Notes: generated by a model not told the origin, from the sequence alone. 64,000 nt of DNA from Beijerinckiaceae bacterium (GCA_024304885.1 JALJOM010000003.1:1832110-1896109); one strand, 5' to 3'. Shown: positions 39,541 to 48,935, counted from the stretch's first letter. Made by a program: numbers and translations.

Positions 39541-40077
39541 GGGCTCGAGCACGCCCTCCAAGGCGTAATGGCTGACGGTCTTGCGGTTGGCGATCAACTC
39601 CTCGATCGTGGGCTCGCCTTTCATCGCGCGGGAGATCGCGAGCTTCGTGGCCTCGTAGTTCGTGCGATAGAGGTCGCGCTTGTCGAGGGACTCGTGGGTC
39701 GCGCAGCGCGGGTCGAGCCAGACCATGACGATCATGCAGAGCTGATCGATTCCCGGTTGCGGCAAGATGCCCTCGGCGACGCAATCGACGACGGCATCTC
39801 CGATCGCCCCCTGCACGACCCCGCCGAGAAGCTCGACATAGGCCTCGGACCGCACGGTCATCTTGGTCGTCATCATCGTCGGCGGACGCACCATCTGGTT
39901 GCAGTCCCGGATGACGAACATGCGCGGATGCCCGGCGACCTGGCCCGCCATGGCGGCGAAGGCATGGCCGACCGGACCCTTGATGTGGCCGATAATCACC
40001 TCCGGCATCGCATCGGTGAACTGCCCTTCGGCGGCGAGAACCGTCGCCTCCCCGGCACGCAGCCAAATCTCGCTCAT
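39538..40077 (-). CDS. Formaldehyde-activating enzyme (Fae) homologue lacking the catalytic His
   Basis: The 179-residue protein follows the Fae fold: EVIIGHIKGPVGHAFAAMAG, QGAIGDAVVDCVAEGILPQP and YRTNYEATKLAISRAMKGEP, EELIANRKTVSHY. Fae condenses formaldehyde with tetrahydromethanopterin in methylotrophs. The catalytic His17 of Methylorubrum Fae (in VAHIDLIIG) aligns with Met24 here (DAMPEVIIG), so this is a Fae2/Fae3-like paralogue of unknown activity. GAGGG lies 7 nt before the ATG. No methylotrophy genes adjoin it. The stop TAG lies in a repeat. Confidence 0.82.
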   Translation of the reverse strand: MSEIWLRAGEATVLAAEGQFTDAMPEVIIGHIKGPVGHAFAAMAGQVAGHPRMFVIRDCNQMVRPPTMMTTKMTVRSEAYVELLGGVVQGAIGDAVVDCVAEGILPQPGIDQLCMIVMVWLDPRCATHESLDKRDLYRTNYEATKLAISRAMKGEPTIEELIANRKTVSHYALEGVLEP

Positions 40078-40230
40078 GCGCAACCCTCGTTTCTTCACGG
40101 CGCCGCTCGCATAGCATCGGCGGCGCCCGCCAGGAAGGGCTATTGAACGAGGCCGCGAGCCCGAAGTTTCGCTTGCGCTGCCGCTCGACCCCCTCGAAAA
40201 TGCTGCGACATCGCCGAGAAGGAAAGCTCG

Positions 40231-41667
40231 ATGCTGACTCGTCGCAAGCTCCTGGAACTGTCGCTCGCCGCCGGCGCCACCCCCTTCACCCGAGCCTCGG
40301 CGAACGACACTCCGCCGCTCGTTCTCCGGCTGGAGCGGCGCCGCATCGAGGTGAACGGCAAGGCGGCGTCGCGCCTCGCTATCCGGCAGCCGGATGGGGT
40401 TCAGGGCGTCATGACGGAGCTCGGCGTGCCCTATCGTGTCCGGGTCGAAAATCGCCTCGACGTGCCGAGCCTCGTCCATTGGCACGGACTCACGCCGCCG
40501 TGGCGGCAGGACGGCGTCCCCGGCATCTCGGCGCCGCCGATCCCTCCCGGTGGAAGTGCCGACTATGATTTTCCGCTGACCTTCGCCGGCACGTTCTTCA
40601 TGCATTCGCACGAGGGATTCCAGGAGCAGCTTCTCATGGCCGCCCCTCTCGTCATTCGCGATCCCCACGGGCCGCGCGACGAGCAAGACGTCGTCATGCT
40701 GCTCAACGATTTCAGCTTCACGCCGCCCGCCGAGATCTATGCGAAGCTCCGTAAGCCCAAGTCCATGGCTATGGGCGACGACGCCCATGCTGGGCATTCA
40801 TCCTCGATGGGACCTATGCCGGGCATGGCCATGGCGATGCCCGTGCCGCAGGAGGGACCCGACCTCAACGACGTGCAATACGACGCATTTCTCGCCAACG
40901 ACCGGACCCTCGCGGATCCCGAGGTCGTCAAGGTCGAGCCGGGCGGCAAGGTGCGGCTTCGGGTGATCAACGCCTCGGCCATGACCAATTTTCACCTCGA
41001 CCTCGGCGAGCACGAGGGCGAGCTGATCGCCGTGGACGGCCACGACGTGCACCCCGTGAAAGGCCGAACCTTCCCGATCGCCGTCGCGCAGCGCCTCGAC
41101 ATCAGGCTCACGATCCCGCGCGAGCCCGCCGCGCATCCGATCCTCGCCGTGGTCGAGGGCGAGCGCAACCGAACCGGGATCATCCTCGAGGCCGGACGCG
41201 CCGTGGTGAAGCGGATCCCGGAAACCATAGAGTTCACGTCGGCGGCGCTGACTCTCGATCTCGAGCACAAGCTCCGCGCCGTGCGACCCCTCGCGGATCG
41301 GCCGACCGATCGAACCCACACGCTCGACCTGACCGGGAACATGGCCGGCTACCAATGGTCGATCAACGACATCGAATGGACGAAAGAGACCCCGCCGTTT
41401 CCTGTCAAGGAGGGCGAGCGGGTCGAGCTGGTCTTCGTCAACAAGACGATGATGCCGCACCCCATGCATCTGCACGGCCACGTCTTCCAGGTGGTCGGAA
41501 TCGATGGACGCCGGTTCGCCGGCGCGAAGCGCGACACCGTGCTCGTGCCCCCGAGAACCAGCGTCACGGTGGCTTTCGATGCCGACAATGCGGGCTGGTG
41601 GGCGCTGCACTGCCACCTGCTCTACCATATGGAAGCCGGCATGTTCGCGACTGTCCGCTACGTGTGA
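40231..41667 (+). CDS. Multicopper oxidase, exported
   Basis: The 478-residue protein has a twin-arginine-type signal (RRKLLELSLAAGATP) and three cupredoxin domains. Copper ligands are in HWHG (83-86), HSHEGFQEQ, HPMHLHGHVF and HCHLLYHMEAGM, giving T1, T2 and T3 sites with an axial Met. A Met/His-rich insert at about 175-208 (SMAMGDDAHAGH, SMGPMPGMAMAMPVP) resembles those of CueO/CopA-type cuprous oxidases, so copper detoxification is likely. Periplasmic. No other copper genes are adjacent. Confidence 0.92.
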   Translation: MLTRRKLLELSLAAGATPFTRASANDTPPLVLRLERRRIEVNGKAASRLAIRQPDGVQGVMTELGVPYRVRVENRLDVPSLVHWHGLTPPWRQDGVPGISAPPIPPGGSADYDFPLTFAGTFFMHSHEGFQEQLLMAAPLVIRDPHGPRDEQDVVMLLNDFSFTPPAEIYAKLRKPKSMAMGDDAHAGHSSSMGPMPGMAMAMPVPQEGPDLNDVQYDAFLANDRTLADPEVVKVEPGGKVRLRVINASAMTNFHLDLGEHEGELIAVDGHDVHPVKGRTFPIAVAQRLDIRLTIPREPAAHPILAVVEGERNRTGIILEAGRAVVKRIPETIEFTSAALTLDLEHKLRAVRPLADRPTDRTHTLDLTGNMAGYQWSINDIEWTKETPPFPVKEGERVELVFVNKTMMPHPMHLHGHVFQVVGIDGRRFAGAKRDTVLVPPRTSVTVAFDADNAGWWALHCHLLYHMEAGMFATVRYV

Positions 41668-41788
41668 GCCAGCCGGGATCGATCCGATTCCTGGCTTACG
41701 GTCGGATCGCAGGCGGCGCGGCGTCGGCTCGGTAGCGTAAGACCCACGTCTCGACGGAACGAGACGGACGCACCCACGTTAGCCGGCC

Positions 41789-42703
41789 ATGGGCGCGCAC
41801 GGCAGGATCCGCATCGGCATTTCCGGATGGAGCTATCCGCCCTGGCGTGGCCGTTTCTACCCTGCCGGCCTGCCGCAGCGCCAGGAGCTCGCCTATGCCA
41901 GCCAGAGCTTCCCCTCGATCGAGATCAACGGCACCTTCTACGGCCTGCAAAAGCCCGACGCTTTCGCGCGTTGGGCCGCGGAGACGCCGGACGATTTCGT
42001 CTTCGCGGTGAAGGCGCCGCGCTTCATCACCCACATGAAGCGCCTGCGCGAGCCGCGCGTCCCCCTCGCCAATTTTCTCGCCTCCGGCCTGTTGCGGCTC
42101 GGAGCCAAGCTCGGCCCGATCCTGTGGCAATTTCCGCCGAGCTTTCGTTTCGACCCTGAACCTCTCTGCGAGTTTCTCGCCCTTCTGCCCCATGATACGC
42201 AGGCAGCCGCGAGCCTCTCCCGCGAGCACGACCACCGCCTCGATGGAAGGGCTTGGCTCGAGACCGACGCCATCCGGCCGCTGCGCCATGCCGTCGAAAT
42301 CCGTCACGAGAGCTTTCGCGACAAGGCTTTCGTCCGGCTTCTCCGCAGCCTCGATATCGCGCTCGTCTGCGCCGATACCGTCACATGGCCGCGGCTCATG
42401 GATATCACCTCGGATTTCGTCTATTGCAGGCTCCACGGTTCCGAGGAGCTCTACCGCAGCGGCTATGATGCTGCGGCGATCGCCACGTGGGCGGCACGCG
42501 CGCGGGCGTGGTCGCGAGGCGAGCCGATGCTCGACGGCGACTTCATAGAGGCGTCGACGCCGCCGCCCGGATGCCGTGACGTGTTCCTTTATTTCGACAA
42601 CACGGACAAGTCGCGCGCACCACACGACGCCCGAGCGCTGATGCGACGGCTGGACCAGCCGGTCACGCCCCATCCCACGCGGCGGGCCAGCGCCAATCCT
42701 TGA
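41789..42703 (+). CDS. DUF72 (YecE-like) protein
   Basis: The 304-residue protein is a DUF72 TIM barrel: [18 protein letters not shown] at the N terminus, [37 protein letters not shown] and [14 protein letters not shown], and [36 protein letters not shown] at the end. The biochemical role of DUF72 is unknown. Its 3' end overlaps the convergent phosphoketolase gene by 41 nt. Confidence 0.93.
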   Translation: MGAHGRIRIGISGWSYPPWRGRFYPAGLPQRQELAYASQSFPSIEINGTFYGLQKPDAFARWAAETPDDFVFAVKAPRFITHMKRLREPRVPLANFLASGLLRLGAKLGPILWQFPPSFRFDPEPLCEFLALLPHDTQAAASLSREHDHRLDGRAWLETDAIRPLRHAVEIRHESFRDKAFVRLLRSLDIALVCADTVTWPRLMDITSDFVYCRLHGSEELYRSGYDAAAIATWAARARAWSRGEPMLDGDFIEASTPPPGCRDVFLYFDNTDKSRAPHDARALMRRLDQPVTPHPTRRASANP

Positions 42704-45062
42704 CTTCCGGCATATCGTCTCCGTGGGTGCGAATATAGGCCGTGTGCTCGATCAGCTTGTCGCGAGCCATCTGCTTGATATAGGCCGCCGCGGCGCCGAG
42801 CTGCGGCAGCCGGTCGACGACATCGGCAACGAGATGGAACCGGTCGAGGTCGTTGCGCACGACCATGTCGAAGGGCGTCGTCGTGGTGCCCTCCTCCTTG
42901 TAGCCGCGCACATGGATGTTCGCATGGTTGGTGCGCCGATAGGTCAATCGATGGATCAGCCAAGGATAGCCGTGATAGGCGAAGATCACCGGCTTGTCCT
43001 TGGTGAACAGCACGTCGAAATCGCGATCCGCGAGCCCGTGGGGATGCTCCTCCCGCGGCAGGAGGGTCATGAGATCGACGACGTTCACCACGCGAATTCG
43101 CAGCTCCGGAAGGTGACGTCTCAGGATATCGGTCGCGGCGAGGGTCTCGAGGGTCGGCACATCGCCGGCGCAAGCCATGACCACGTCGGGCTCGGTGCCG
43201 CGGTCGTTGCTCGCCCATTCGAAGATGCCGATCCCGGCGGTGCAATGCTTGATCGCGGCATCCATCGAGAGCCATTGCGCCGCGGGCTGCTTGCCGGCGA
43301 CGATGACGTTGATGCGGTTCCAGCTCCTCAGGCAATGATCCGCGACGAAGAGCAAGGAGTTGGCGTCCGGCGGCAGGTAGACCCGCACGATCTCCGGCTT
43401 CTTGTTGCAGACATGATCGATGAAGCCCGGATCCTGGTGGCTGAACCCGTTGTGGTCCTGGCGCCAGACATGCGAGGTCAACAGGTAGACGAGGGACGGG
43501 ATCGGCCGCCGCCAAGGGATCTCGCGGCACGACTTGAGCCATTTGGCGTGCTGGTTCAACATCGAATCGACGATGTGGATGAAGGCCTCGTAGCAGGAAA
43601 ACAGGCCGTGGCGCCCGGTGAGGAGATAGCCTTCGAGCCAGCCCTGGCACGTATGCTCGCTCAGGATCTCCATGACTCGTCCGCCCGGCGCGAGATGCTC
43701 GTCGTAGGGAAGGGTCGTAGCGTTCCACGCGCGATCGGTGGCCTCGAAGACGCGCGACAATCGGTTGGATGCGGTCTCGTCCGGCCCGAACAGGCGAAAG
43801 TTGCGAGAATGAGCGGTCATCACGAGGACGTCGCGGAGATAGGTCGCGAGGACGGCGGTCGCTTCAGCCATGACGCTGCCGGGCGTCGTCACCTCGACGG
43901 CGTAGCTCTCGACCTCCGGCAGATCGAGCCCACACATGCGGCAGCGGCCGCCATTGGCATGAGGATTGGCGCTCATGCGCCGCTCGCCGACGGGAGCGAG
44001 CGCGGCGACCGCAGGATCGAGCCTGCCGTCGGCATCGAAGAGCTCGTGGGGCCGATAGCTCCGCATCCAGCTCTCGAGCAGCGCGATATGCTCGGGCCTT
44101 TGCGCGATCTCCGCGATGGGCACTTGGTGCGAACGCCAGAATCCTTCCGTCTTGTGGCCGTCCACTTCCCGAGGCCCGGTCCAGCCTTTCGGCGTCCGGA
44201 GCACGATCATGGGCCAGATCGGCCGATCGCGCTTCACGCGGGCTTCGGACTTGATGGCGGCGATCTCGTCGAGCACCCTGTCGAGGGTCGCCGCCATGGC
44301 CTGATGCATGACTATCGGATCGTCCCCCTCGACGACGTAGGGACGATAGCCGCACCCTTCGAGATAGCTCTCGAGCTCGCGGGCGCTGATCCGGGCGAGG
44401 ATCGTGGGATTGGCGATCTTGTAGCCGTTGAGGTGGAGGATCGGGATGACGACGCCATCGGTCACGGGATCGAGGAACTTGTTCGAATGCCAGGCGGCCG
44501 CGAGCGGGCCCGTCTCGGCCTCGCCGTCGCCGATGATCGCGGCGACCACGAGCCCCGGGTTGTCGAAGGCCGCACCATAGGCATGCGAGAGCGCGTAGCC
44601 GAGCTCGCCGCCCTCGTGGATCGATCCGGGGATCTCGGGCGCCACATGGCTCGGAATTCCGCCGGGGAAGCTGAACTGCTTGAAGAGCCTCTGCATCCCG
44701 CGCGCGTCCTGCCCGACCTCGGGATAGAACTCGCTGTAGGTGCCCTCGAGCCAGCAATTCGCGACGATACCGGGTCCGCCGTGGCCGGGACCGGCGATGT
44801 AGATCATGTCGAGGTCGCGTTGCTTGATGACGCGGTTGAGGTGCACGTAGACGAAGTTGAGTCCGGGCGTCGTCCCCCAATGGCCGAGCAACCGCGGCTT
44901 GATATGGGCGAGCTCGAGCGGCGCGGCGAGGAGCGGGTTGTCGAGCAGATAGATTTGGCCGACCGAGAGATAGTTCGCGGCGCGCCACCAGGCATCCATG
45001 AGCGCGAGTTCGTCCCTCGCGAGAGGCCCCGGCAGCGCCGGCGTGCGAGCGTCCTCGGTCAT
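42663..45062 (-). CDS. xfp: Xylulose-5-phosphate/fructose-6-phosphate phosphoketolase
   Basis: This 799-residue thiamine-diphosphate enzyme splits xylulose-5-P or fructose-6-P to acetyl-P plus GAP or E4P. Signatures [27 protein letters not shown] and [20 protein letters not shown], the ThDP motif [20 protein letters not shown], and [14 protein letters not shown] in the second domain are present. GGAGG lies about 6 nt before the ATG, next to a truncated type A repeat. No acetate kinase or phosphotransacetylase gene follows in the window. Confidence 0.96.
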   Translation of the reverse strand: MTEDARTPALPGPLARDELALMDAWWRAANYLSVGQIYLLDNPLLAAPLELAHIKPRLLGHWGTTPGLNFVYVHLNRVIKQRDLDMIYIAGPGHGGPGIVANCWLEGTYSEFYPEVGQDARGMQRLFKQFSFPGGIPSHVAPEIPGSIHEGGELGYALSHAYGAAFDNPGLVVAAIIGDGEAETGPLAAAWHSNKFLDPVTDGVVIPILHLNGYKIANPTILARISARELESYLEGCGYRPYVVEGDDPIVMHQAMAATLDRVLDEIAAIKSEARVKRDRPIWPMIVLRTPKGWTGPREVDGHKTEGFWRSHQVPIAEIAQRPEHIALLESWMRSYRPHELFDADGRLDPAVAALAPVGERRMSANPHANGGRCRMCGLDLPEVESYAVEVTTPGSVMAEATAVLATYLRDVLVMTAHSRNFRLFGPDETASNRLSRVFEATDRAWNATTLPYDEHLAPGGRVMEILSEHTCQGWLEGYLLTGRHGLFSCYEAFIHIVDSMLNQHAKWLKSCREIPWRRPIPSLVYLLTSHVWRQDHNGFSHQDPGFIDHVCNKKPEIVRVYLPPDANSLLFVADHCLRSWNRINVIVAGKQPAAQWLSMDAAIKHCTAGIGIFEWASNDRGTEPDVVMACAGDVPTLETLAATDILRRHLPELRIRVVNVVDLMTLLPREEHPHGLADRDFDVLFTKDKPVIFAYHGYPWLIHRLTYRRTNHANIHVRGYKEEGTTTTPFDMVVRNDLDRFHLVADVVDRLPQLGAAAAYIKQMARDKLIEHTAYIRTHGDDMPEVKDWRWPAAWDGA

Positions 45063-45080
45063 CGCGCCCTCCTCGACGGC

Positions 45081-45154
45081 AGCTCTACATTATTGAAGTT
45101 TTTGCGTTTTCTCGACTCGAAGTGGTTCCCGCTTCGCCGGAAAAAAATGCTCTA
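45081..45154. repeat. Type A element, 5'-truncated
   Basis: It keeps the second half of type A: GCTCTACATTATTG, TTTTTGCGTTTTCTCGACTC, GAAGTGGTTCCCGCTTCGCC and GGAAAAAAATGCTCTA. It abuts the ribosome-binding site of the phosphoketolase gene. Confidence 0.65.
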
Positions 45155-45218
45155 AGCTCGAGAATTGCCGTGCGAGCCGCGCGGCCCCGAACGAGGCGCA
45201 CGAGCCTTCGCAAGAACG

Positions 45219-45240
45219 AGGGGCCGTCGAAACGGCCCCT
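45219..45240 (-). terminator. Hairpin terminator, left copy
   Basis: AGGGGCCGT / ACGGCCCCT inverted repeat, 36 nt downstream of the PRC-derived stop codon on the minus strand. It is nearly identical to the hairpin at 48475-48496 behind the intact PRC-barrel gene. Confidence 0.7.
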
Positions 45241-45275
45241 CGGTATCGTCGGAACGGTCTCGGCGGGCCGACGGC

Positions 45276-45548
45276 TCAGTCGGCCTTGACCTTGCCTTTC
45301 ATCCCCTGGTAGGCCGGCGCCTTCTCGAGGTCCTGCTTGGTCCGCCCGGCCGAGAGTCTTGGATCCTCCTCGTCGGCCATGTCGTACACATCGCGGGTTG
45401 GAAGCCCGCGTGCGCGCCTCCACCCGTTGTAAGTCGCCTGCGTCACGCCTTGGTTCGTGCGCCCGCCAGGATCCTGCGGATCATCTACCTTGCCACCCTC
45501 CCATTAGAGGACGAACTTGATGCACGCTGGATAATTATCGGATGCCAT
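45276..45548 (-). pseudogene. GH108 lysozyme fragment fused to a PRC-barrel gene 3' end
   Basis: From an ATG at 45548 with GGGGA upstream the frame reads MASDNYPACIKFVL, then a TAA stop (45504-45506), then WEGGKVDDPQDPGGRTNQGV and TQATYNGWRRARGLPTRDVY. This is the N terminus of a GH108 phage lysozyme/secretion activator, with the catalytic Glu in EGG. After about 70 codons it switches to RTKQDLEKAPAYQGMKGKVK and a stop, which is the C terminus of a PRC-barrel protein like the one at 48522. It is a non-functional recombination product, 91 codons long. Confidence 0.8.
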
Positions 45549-45580
45549 ACAATCCCCATGGTTGCGCCGCCTTGCGGCTG

Positions 45581-47191
45581 TTACGGCGACTCGATCAAGA
45601 TCGGATCGGCGCCGATCGAAACAGACGCGCCGGGAGATGTCGCGGTCTCGGTCCCCGCCATGTCGAAGCGCTTGGAAGTCCACTCAGGCGCGGTATGCGT
45701 GCCGGCGCCACCTGATATCGTCCACACGCCACGAAGGCGTCGCCCCTGTGCATTGGCGAAGTCGGCATAGATCGTGTCACCTGAGACCACCGGAGCTCCG
45801 AGCGATCGGAACCCGAGAAGCCGCGCTCGTAGTGTGAGGTACATCGTGCCATAGTCGTTCGTCGGTCCGGACGGCTGAGTCGCCATTTCCCAACCTGCGG
45901 CGTCCATCGCATATGGAATCTGGTACGAAAACCCGTGCGCAGCAAGCAAGATCAAGCGTGGCGCTACGTACGTGAGACGCTGCGCAGCCGTGCCGCCCGC
46001 ACTATAGGAATATTCGCTAATTGCGAACGGACCTTTGAACCCGCGCTTGTAGAAATAGTCCTTGAACAGCGGGAGGTCGCCGTTGAAATCCGCTGTCGTC
46101 TGCCCATCGATCGGATAGGCGTGGATACTCGCGACCCCGGTGCATGGCAGCGCCAACGTGTCGAAAAATTGCGTATAGTAGATACCCCCAGAACCGCCGG
46201 ACCGACCCATGGTATTCGGCGGGGCGAGGAAGATTTTGGCTTTCGGCGCCGCACTGGTCCGCACCGCATCGGCAATCGCGCATTGGATGGCGGCGACATC
46301 CGGTCCGCCATTGGCCGGATCGGTCTCTAGAGCCGGTTGGAAGAAGTCCTGTAGATTCGGCTCGTTCGGCCCCTCATAGCCGACGACTTCCATGCCGTTC
46401 GCGACGAACCGCGCGATGACAGCGCGGACATAGGCTTTCAGATTGTCGAGGTTTCCGGGGATCGAGCGCCGAAGGAGGATCGAGATGGTGCCAGAGCTAT
46501 TCCCACTCGGGACGATCGCGGCGCCGCCAAAAGAGTTCGAGAGCTGAATGCTGTTCGCGGTGCGGCCGACAACCCAATAGGCCGAACCGAAGGCAAATCC
46601 AGTGCCTGTAAGGTTTCCGCCGCTCACATTGTAGAAGGTGATACGCTCGTTGTTCGCGAGGTTGTTTCCTGTCGCTGTTATCGTCGCGTTTCCATTGACA
46701 ATCGAGACATTCTGGACCTCATACTTGTTCCCGACGAGCGCCCAGTCCGGCGCAGATTGATAGGCGATGATGACCTTCGTGATGCCTCTCTCCTTGTACC
46801 GTGTCGCGGCAGCATCGATGAGCGCGAAGCGGTGGGTTCCAGGCGTTTGCTCGACGCGGTGCCAAATATCGATACCGCAACCCGTGGTATCGTCGTATCC
46901 TGAATTTGCCGCCCCATCCCCGCACCCGGTCGGATGCGCATCGCTCAGTGTGCCAGCGCCACCGAATGCGGAGATGATCCGTACCGTGTCGAATGTGCCG
47001 CTCGTGGGCTTTGCGGCGATGGCATCGTCTGCCCCGAGGTCGTGGACCGCGAAGAAGCTGTTGTCGAGATACTGCGGCGCGGCGCGATCGATAATCGCCC
47101 GCTGCTGCATAAGAGAGAAGGCGCCCTGCCCCATGGCGGCGCCACTGCAACATGCGCCTAGGACGCAGGCTATAGCAAGACGCGCGATCAT
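45581..47191 (-). CDS. Secreted glycoside-hydrolase-like (clan GH-A fold) protein with a phage tail-like insert
   Basis: The 536-residue protein has a Sec signal peptide (about 1-22, MIARLAIACVLGACCSGAAM). The body resembles a (beta/alpha)8 glycosidase: KVIIAYQSAPDWA, then YEGPNEPN with Glu277 as candidate acid/base and FAISEYSYS with Glu393 as candidate nucleophile, plus ASIHAYP. Residues about 158-240 form an inserted beta-rich unit (VNGNATITATGNNLANNERI, YWVVGRTANSIQLS) like adaptor domains in phage tail fibres. It starts 5 nt after the next gene upstream, so the two form an operon. The ATG at 47191 is chosen for the signal peptide. Substrate unknown. Confidence 0.65.
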   Translation of the reverse strand: MIARLAIACVLGACCSGAAMGQGAFSLMQQRAIIDRAAPQYLDNSFFAVHDLGADDAIAAKPTSGTFDTVRIISAFGGAGTLSDAHPTGCGDGAANSGYDDTTGCGIDIWHRVEQTPGTHRFALIDAAATRYKERGITKVIIAYQSAPDWALVGNKYEVQNVSIVNGNATITATGNNLANNERITFYNVSGGNLTGTGFAFGSAYWVVGRTANSIQLSNSFGGAAIVPSGNSSGTISILLRRSIPGNLDNLKAYVRAVIARFVANGMEVVGYEGPNEPNLQDFFQPALETDPANGGPDVAAIQCAIADAVRTSAAPKAKIFLAPPNTMGRSGGSGGIYYTQFFDTLALPCTGVASIHAYPIDGQTTADFNGDLPLFKDYFYKRGFKGPFAISEYSYSAGGTAAQRLTYVAPRLILLAAHGFSYQIPYAMDAAGWEMATQPSGPTNDYGTMYLTLRARLLGFRSLGAPVVSGDTIYADFANAQGRRLRGVWTISGGAGTHTAPEWTSKRFDMAGTETATSPGASVSIGADPILIESP

Positions 47192-47196
47192 GGTAT

Positions 47197-48084
47197 TCAA
47201 TCCCGCACCACACGCATGATGAACTCGGCATCGTTCTCCGCCGTCGTTACCGACGTTTCGGTCACGATGCAAGCGTAGAGGTTCATCGTCGTCACCGTGT
47301 CCCTATTCATCACAGGGTCCGCCAATTTCAGAGCCGCGAATGTCATCGTCGTGTTAGTAGATGTCGTCGGAACAAGAGAGTAGACATCAACTTGCGTTCT
47401 GACGTTCTCGGCCTTGTTGTTGAATGCAGCGGCATTCGCGCACGTCGGCGTGCCGGTCTGGTCAGGCGCGGCCTCCCAAACATAGACCTTCAGGGACGGC
47501 GTTTGGTTCGCGCCCTTGAAAGCGATGCTAATCCTAGCTAGAGTCCCCGAGCTTTTCGTCGTGCTTTCAAAAACAGGAGCCGTAATCAGGCCCCCGAGCG
47601 ACTGGTTTGCGGTGTAGGTTGTCGCCGTTGTCGGGACCGTCGTCGCGCCATGGACAGAGCGCAACTTCGATCCATCAACCGATAGTGCGCCGCTCGACGA
47701 GACGGTCGCCGCGTTTCCGCCCTGGGATAGTGTGACAGGGATCGCGCTCTGTTTGCTTTCAAATGCGACGGGCATCGAGGCCGCCATTGTCGTCTGTCCG
47801 AGCCCGGCTGGAATGCCGGCATCGATCGCAGCAAGGGAATTGTTGCCAGTGACCTGATTTGCGGCCGTTGCATCGCCGCCACCACCGCCGCCACCGAGCA
47901 GGCGCATATGGCCGTTCACATCGGTCGCGAGAACAACAGGTTTATCGACATCGCCAGGAGTTGCCAGACCATCACCCCAATTTGCGACGCCCCTGGCGTA
48001 TAGCAGCACGGCCTGTTGCGCATTCGCCGATCCGCAGGCAATAAAAAAGGCCGCTGACGCGACCGCGAGAAGATAGGCTTTCAT
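47197..48084 (-). CDS. Phage-derived secreted protein with tail-protein-like N-terminal region
   Basis: From the ATG at 48084 the protein (295 aa) has a signal peptide (MKAYLLAVASAAFFIACGSANA). Then follow a glycine tract (LLGGGGGGGDATAANQV) and the phrase GNNSLAAIDAGIPAGLGQTT and MAASMPVAFESKQSAIPVTL, which is characteristic of tail and baseplate-associated phage proteins. The C-terminal half is beta-rich. AGG precedes this ATG. The frame is open to an ATG at 48231 with a good ribosome-binding site, giving 344 aa with the signal peptide internal; I favour the shorter form. Confidence 0.65.
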   Translation of the reverse strand: MKAYLLAVASAAFFIACGSANAQQAVLLYARGVANWGDGLATPGDVDKPVVLATDVNGHMRLLGGGGGGGDATAANQVTGNNSLAAIDAGIPAGLGQTTMAASMPVAFESKQSAIPVTLSQGGNAATVSSSGALSVDGSKLRSVHGATTVPTTATTYTANQSLGGLITAPVFESTTKSSGTLARISIAFKGANQTPSLKVYVWEAAPDQTGTPTCANAAAFNNKAENVRTQVDVYSLVPTTSTNTTMTFAALKLADPVMNRDTVTTMNLYACIVTETSVTTAENDAEFIMRVVRD

Positions 48085-48231
48085 TCCAGACCTCATTGCG
48101 GCGGCGTGCCCGCCAGTATCTCGGACGGTTGACTGCTCCATGCGCGTGTAGTCACCGCTGGCCGCAAGCGTGATCGACTCGCCGCCAGCGTAAGCGGCCT
48201 GGTCGAAGGTCAGAATTACATTCGAAGCCAT
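48085..48231 (-). other. In-frame upstream extension, possible phage ORF remnant
   Basis: An ATG at 48231 with GAGG 8 nt upstream opens MASNVILTFDQAAYAGGESI, TLAASGDYTRMEQSTV, in frame with the gene below and without a stop. It looks like a truncated beta-sandwich phage protein whose stop was lost, or a genuine N-terminal extension. Confidence 0.4.
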
Positions 48232-48474
48232 GATCGATCCTCTGGATTGTGTTGCTGTAGTCTACTCAGATAGCCTCGTGACCGTGCATCGTCTTCCAAG
48301 ACACGTCGCGGGCAGGCTCGGCAGCAATCGGCGAGGAACCGCAACACGCGAGCGCCGCAGCCTTCTTCTCAAGAATCGGAGATCGAAGCAACGAACGAAT
48401 GACATCCGCGCGCTCCCGGCCGCCCCTCCGGATGCGAAGCCTCGAAGAGAGGCGCATGGGCTTCGGCAAACGCA

Positions 48475-48496
48475 AGGGGCCGTCGTAACGGCCCCT
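48475..48496 (-). terminator. Hairpin terminator of the PRC-barrel gene, right copy
   Basis: AGGGGCCGT / ACGGCCCCT inverted repeat, 26 nt beyond the PRC-barrel stop codon, matching the left copy at 45219. Confidence 0.75.
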
Positions 48497-48521
48497 CGCT
48501 ATTTTCGAAGATCTCGACGGC

Positions 48522-48935
48522 TCAATCGTTCCTGATCTTGCCCTTCATGCCCTTATAGGAGGGCATCTTCTCGAGATCTTGCTTGGTCCGGTCGAGAACG
48601 AGCCAAGATTTGCCGTCCTTGGAAGCGACCTTCAAATCCGAGAACGGCACCGCTACTTCCTTCTCGCCCGCGCCCAGGAAGCCGCCGACCCCGATGACGG
48701 CCGATTTGACGATGCCGGCATTGTCGATCACGAGGTCGTTGACGTCGCCGATCTTCTTTTCGGCAGTGTCGTAGATCGCGGCTTTATAGACATCGGAAGC
48801 GAGCCAGCTCGACGTCGCGAGCGAGGACGGGGCCGTCGCGACGGACCGACCGCTCTGGCCTTCGTGCGAGCCGGCAAGCGCGAGACCGCTGCCGAGAACC
48901 AGGACACAGGCAGATAAACCGAGATTTTTCAACAT
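48522..48935 (-). CDS. Exported PRC-barrel domain protein
   Basis: The 137-residue protein has a signal peptide (about 1-22, CVLVLGSGLALA then G) and a PRC-barrel: WLASDVYKAAIYDTAEKKIG, DVNDLVIDNAGIVKSAVIGV and GGFLGAGEKEVAVPFSDLKV. PRC-barrels are small beta-barrels found in RimM and photosynthetic reaction centre H subunits; the exported type is common in Rhizobiales with unknown function. GGAG lies just before the ATG at 48935. The final 22 codons are duplicated at 45276. Confidence 0.85.
   Translation of the reverse strand: MLKNLGLSACVLVLGSGLALAGSHEGQSGRSVATAPSSLATSSWLASDVYKAAIYDTAEKKIGDVNDLVIDNAGIVKSAVIGVGGFLGAGEKEVAVPFSDLKVASKDGKSWLVLDRTKQDLEKMPSYKGMKGKIRND

Larger units (their letters stand above)
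45276..48521 (-). mobile_element. Decayed phage-like island flanked by PRC-barrel gene 3' ends
   Basis: Both flanks carry the last 22 codons of a PRC-barrel gene, its TGA, GCCGTCG and the AGGGGCCGT hairpin plus about 35 bp beyond, at roughly three-quarters identity or better. Between them lie phage-related genes of visibly lower GC. No integrase is left. The layout fits integration into a protein gene 3' end with replacement of the tail, or a tandem duplication later invaded by phage DNA. Confidence 0.55.

Noticed and set aside
42723-45155. 810-codon ORF opposite phosphoketolase
   Set aside because: Shadow of a complete, well-supported gene.
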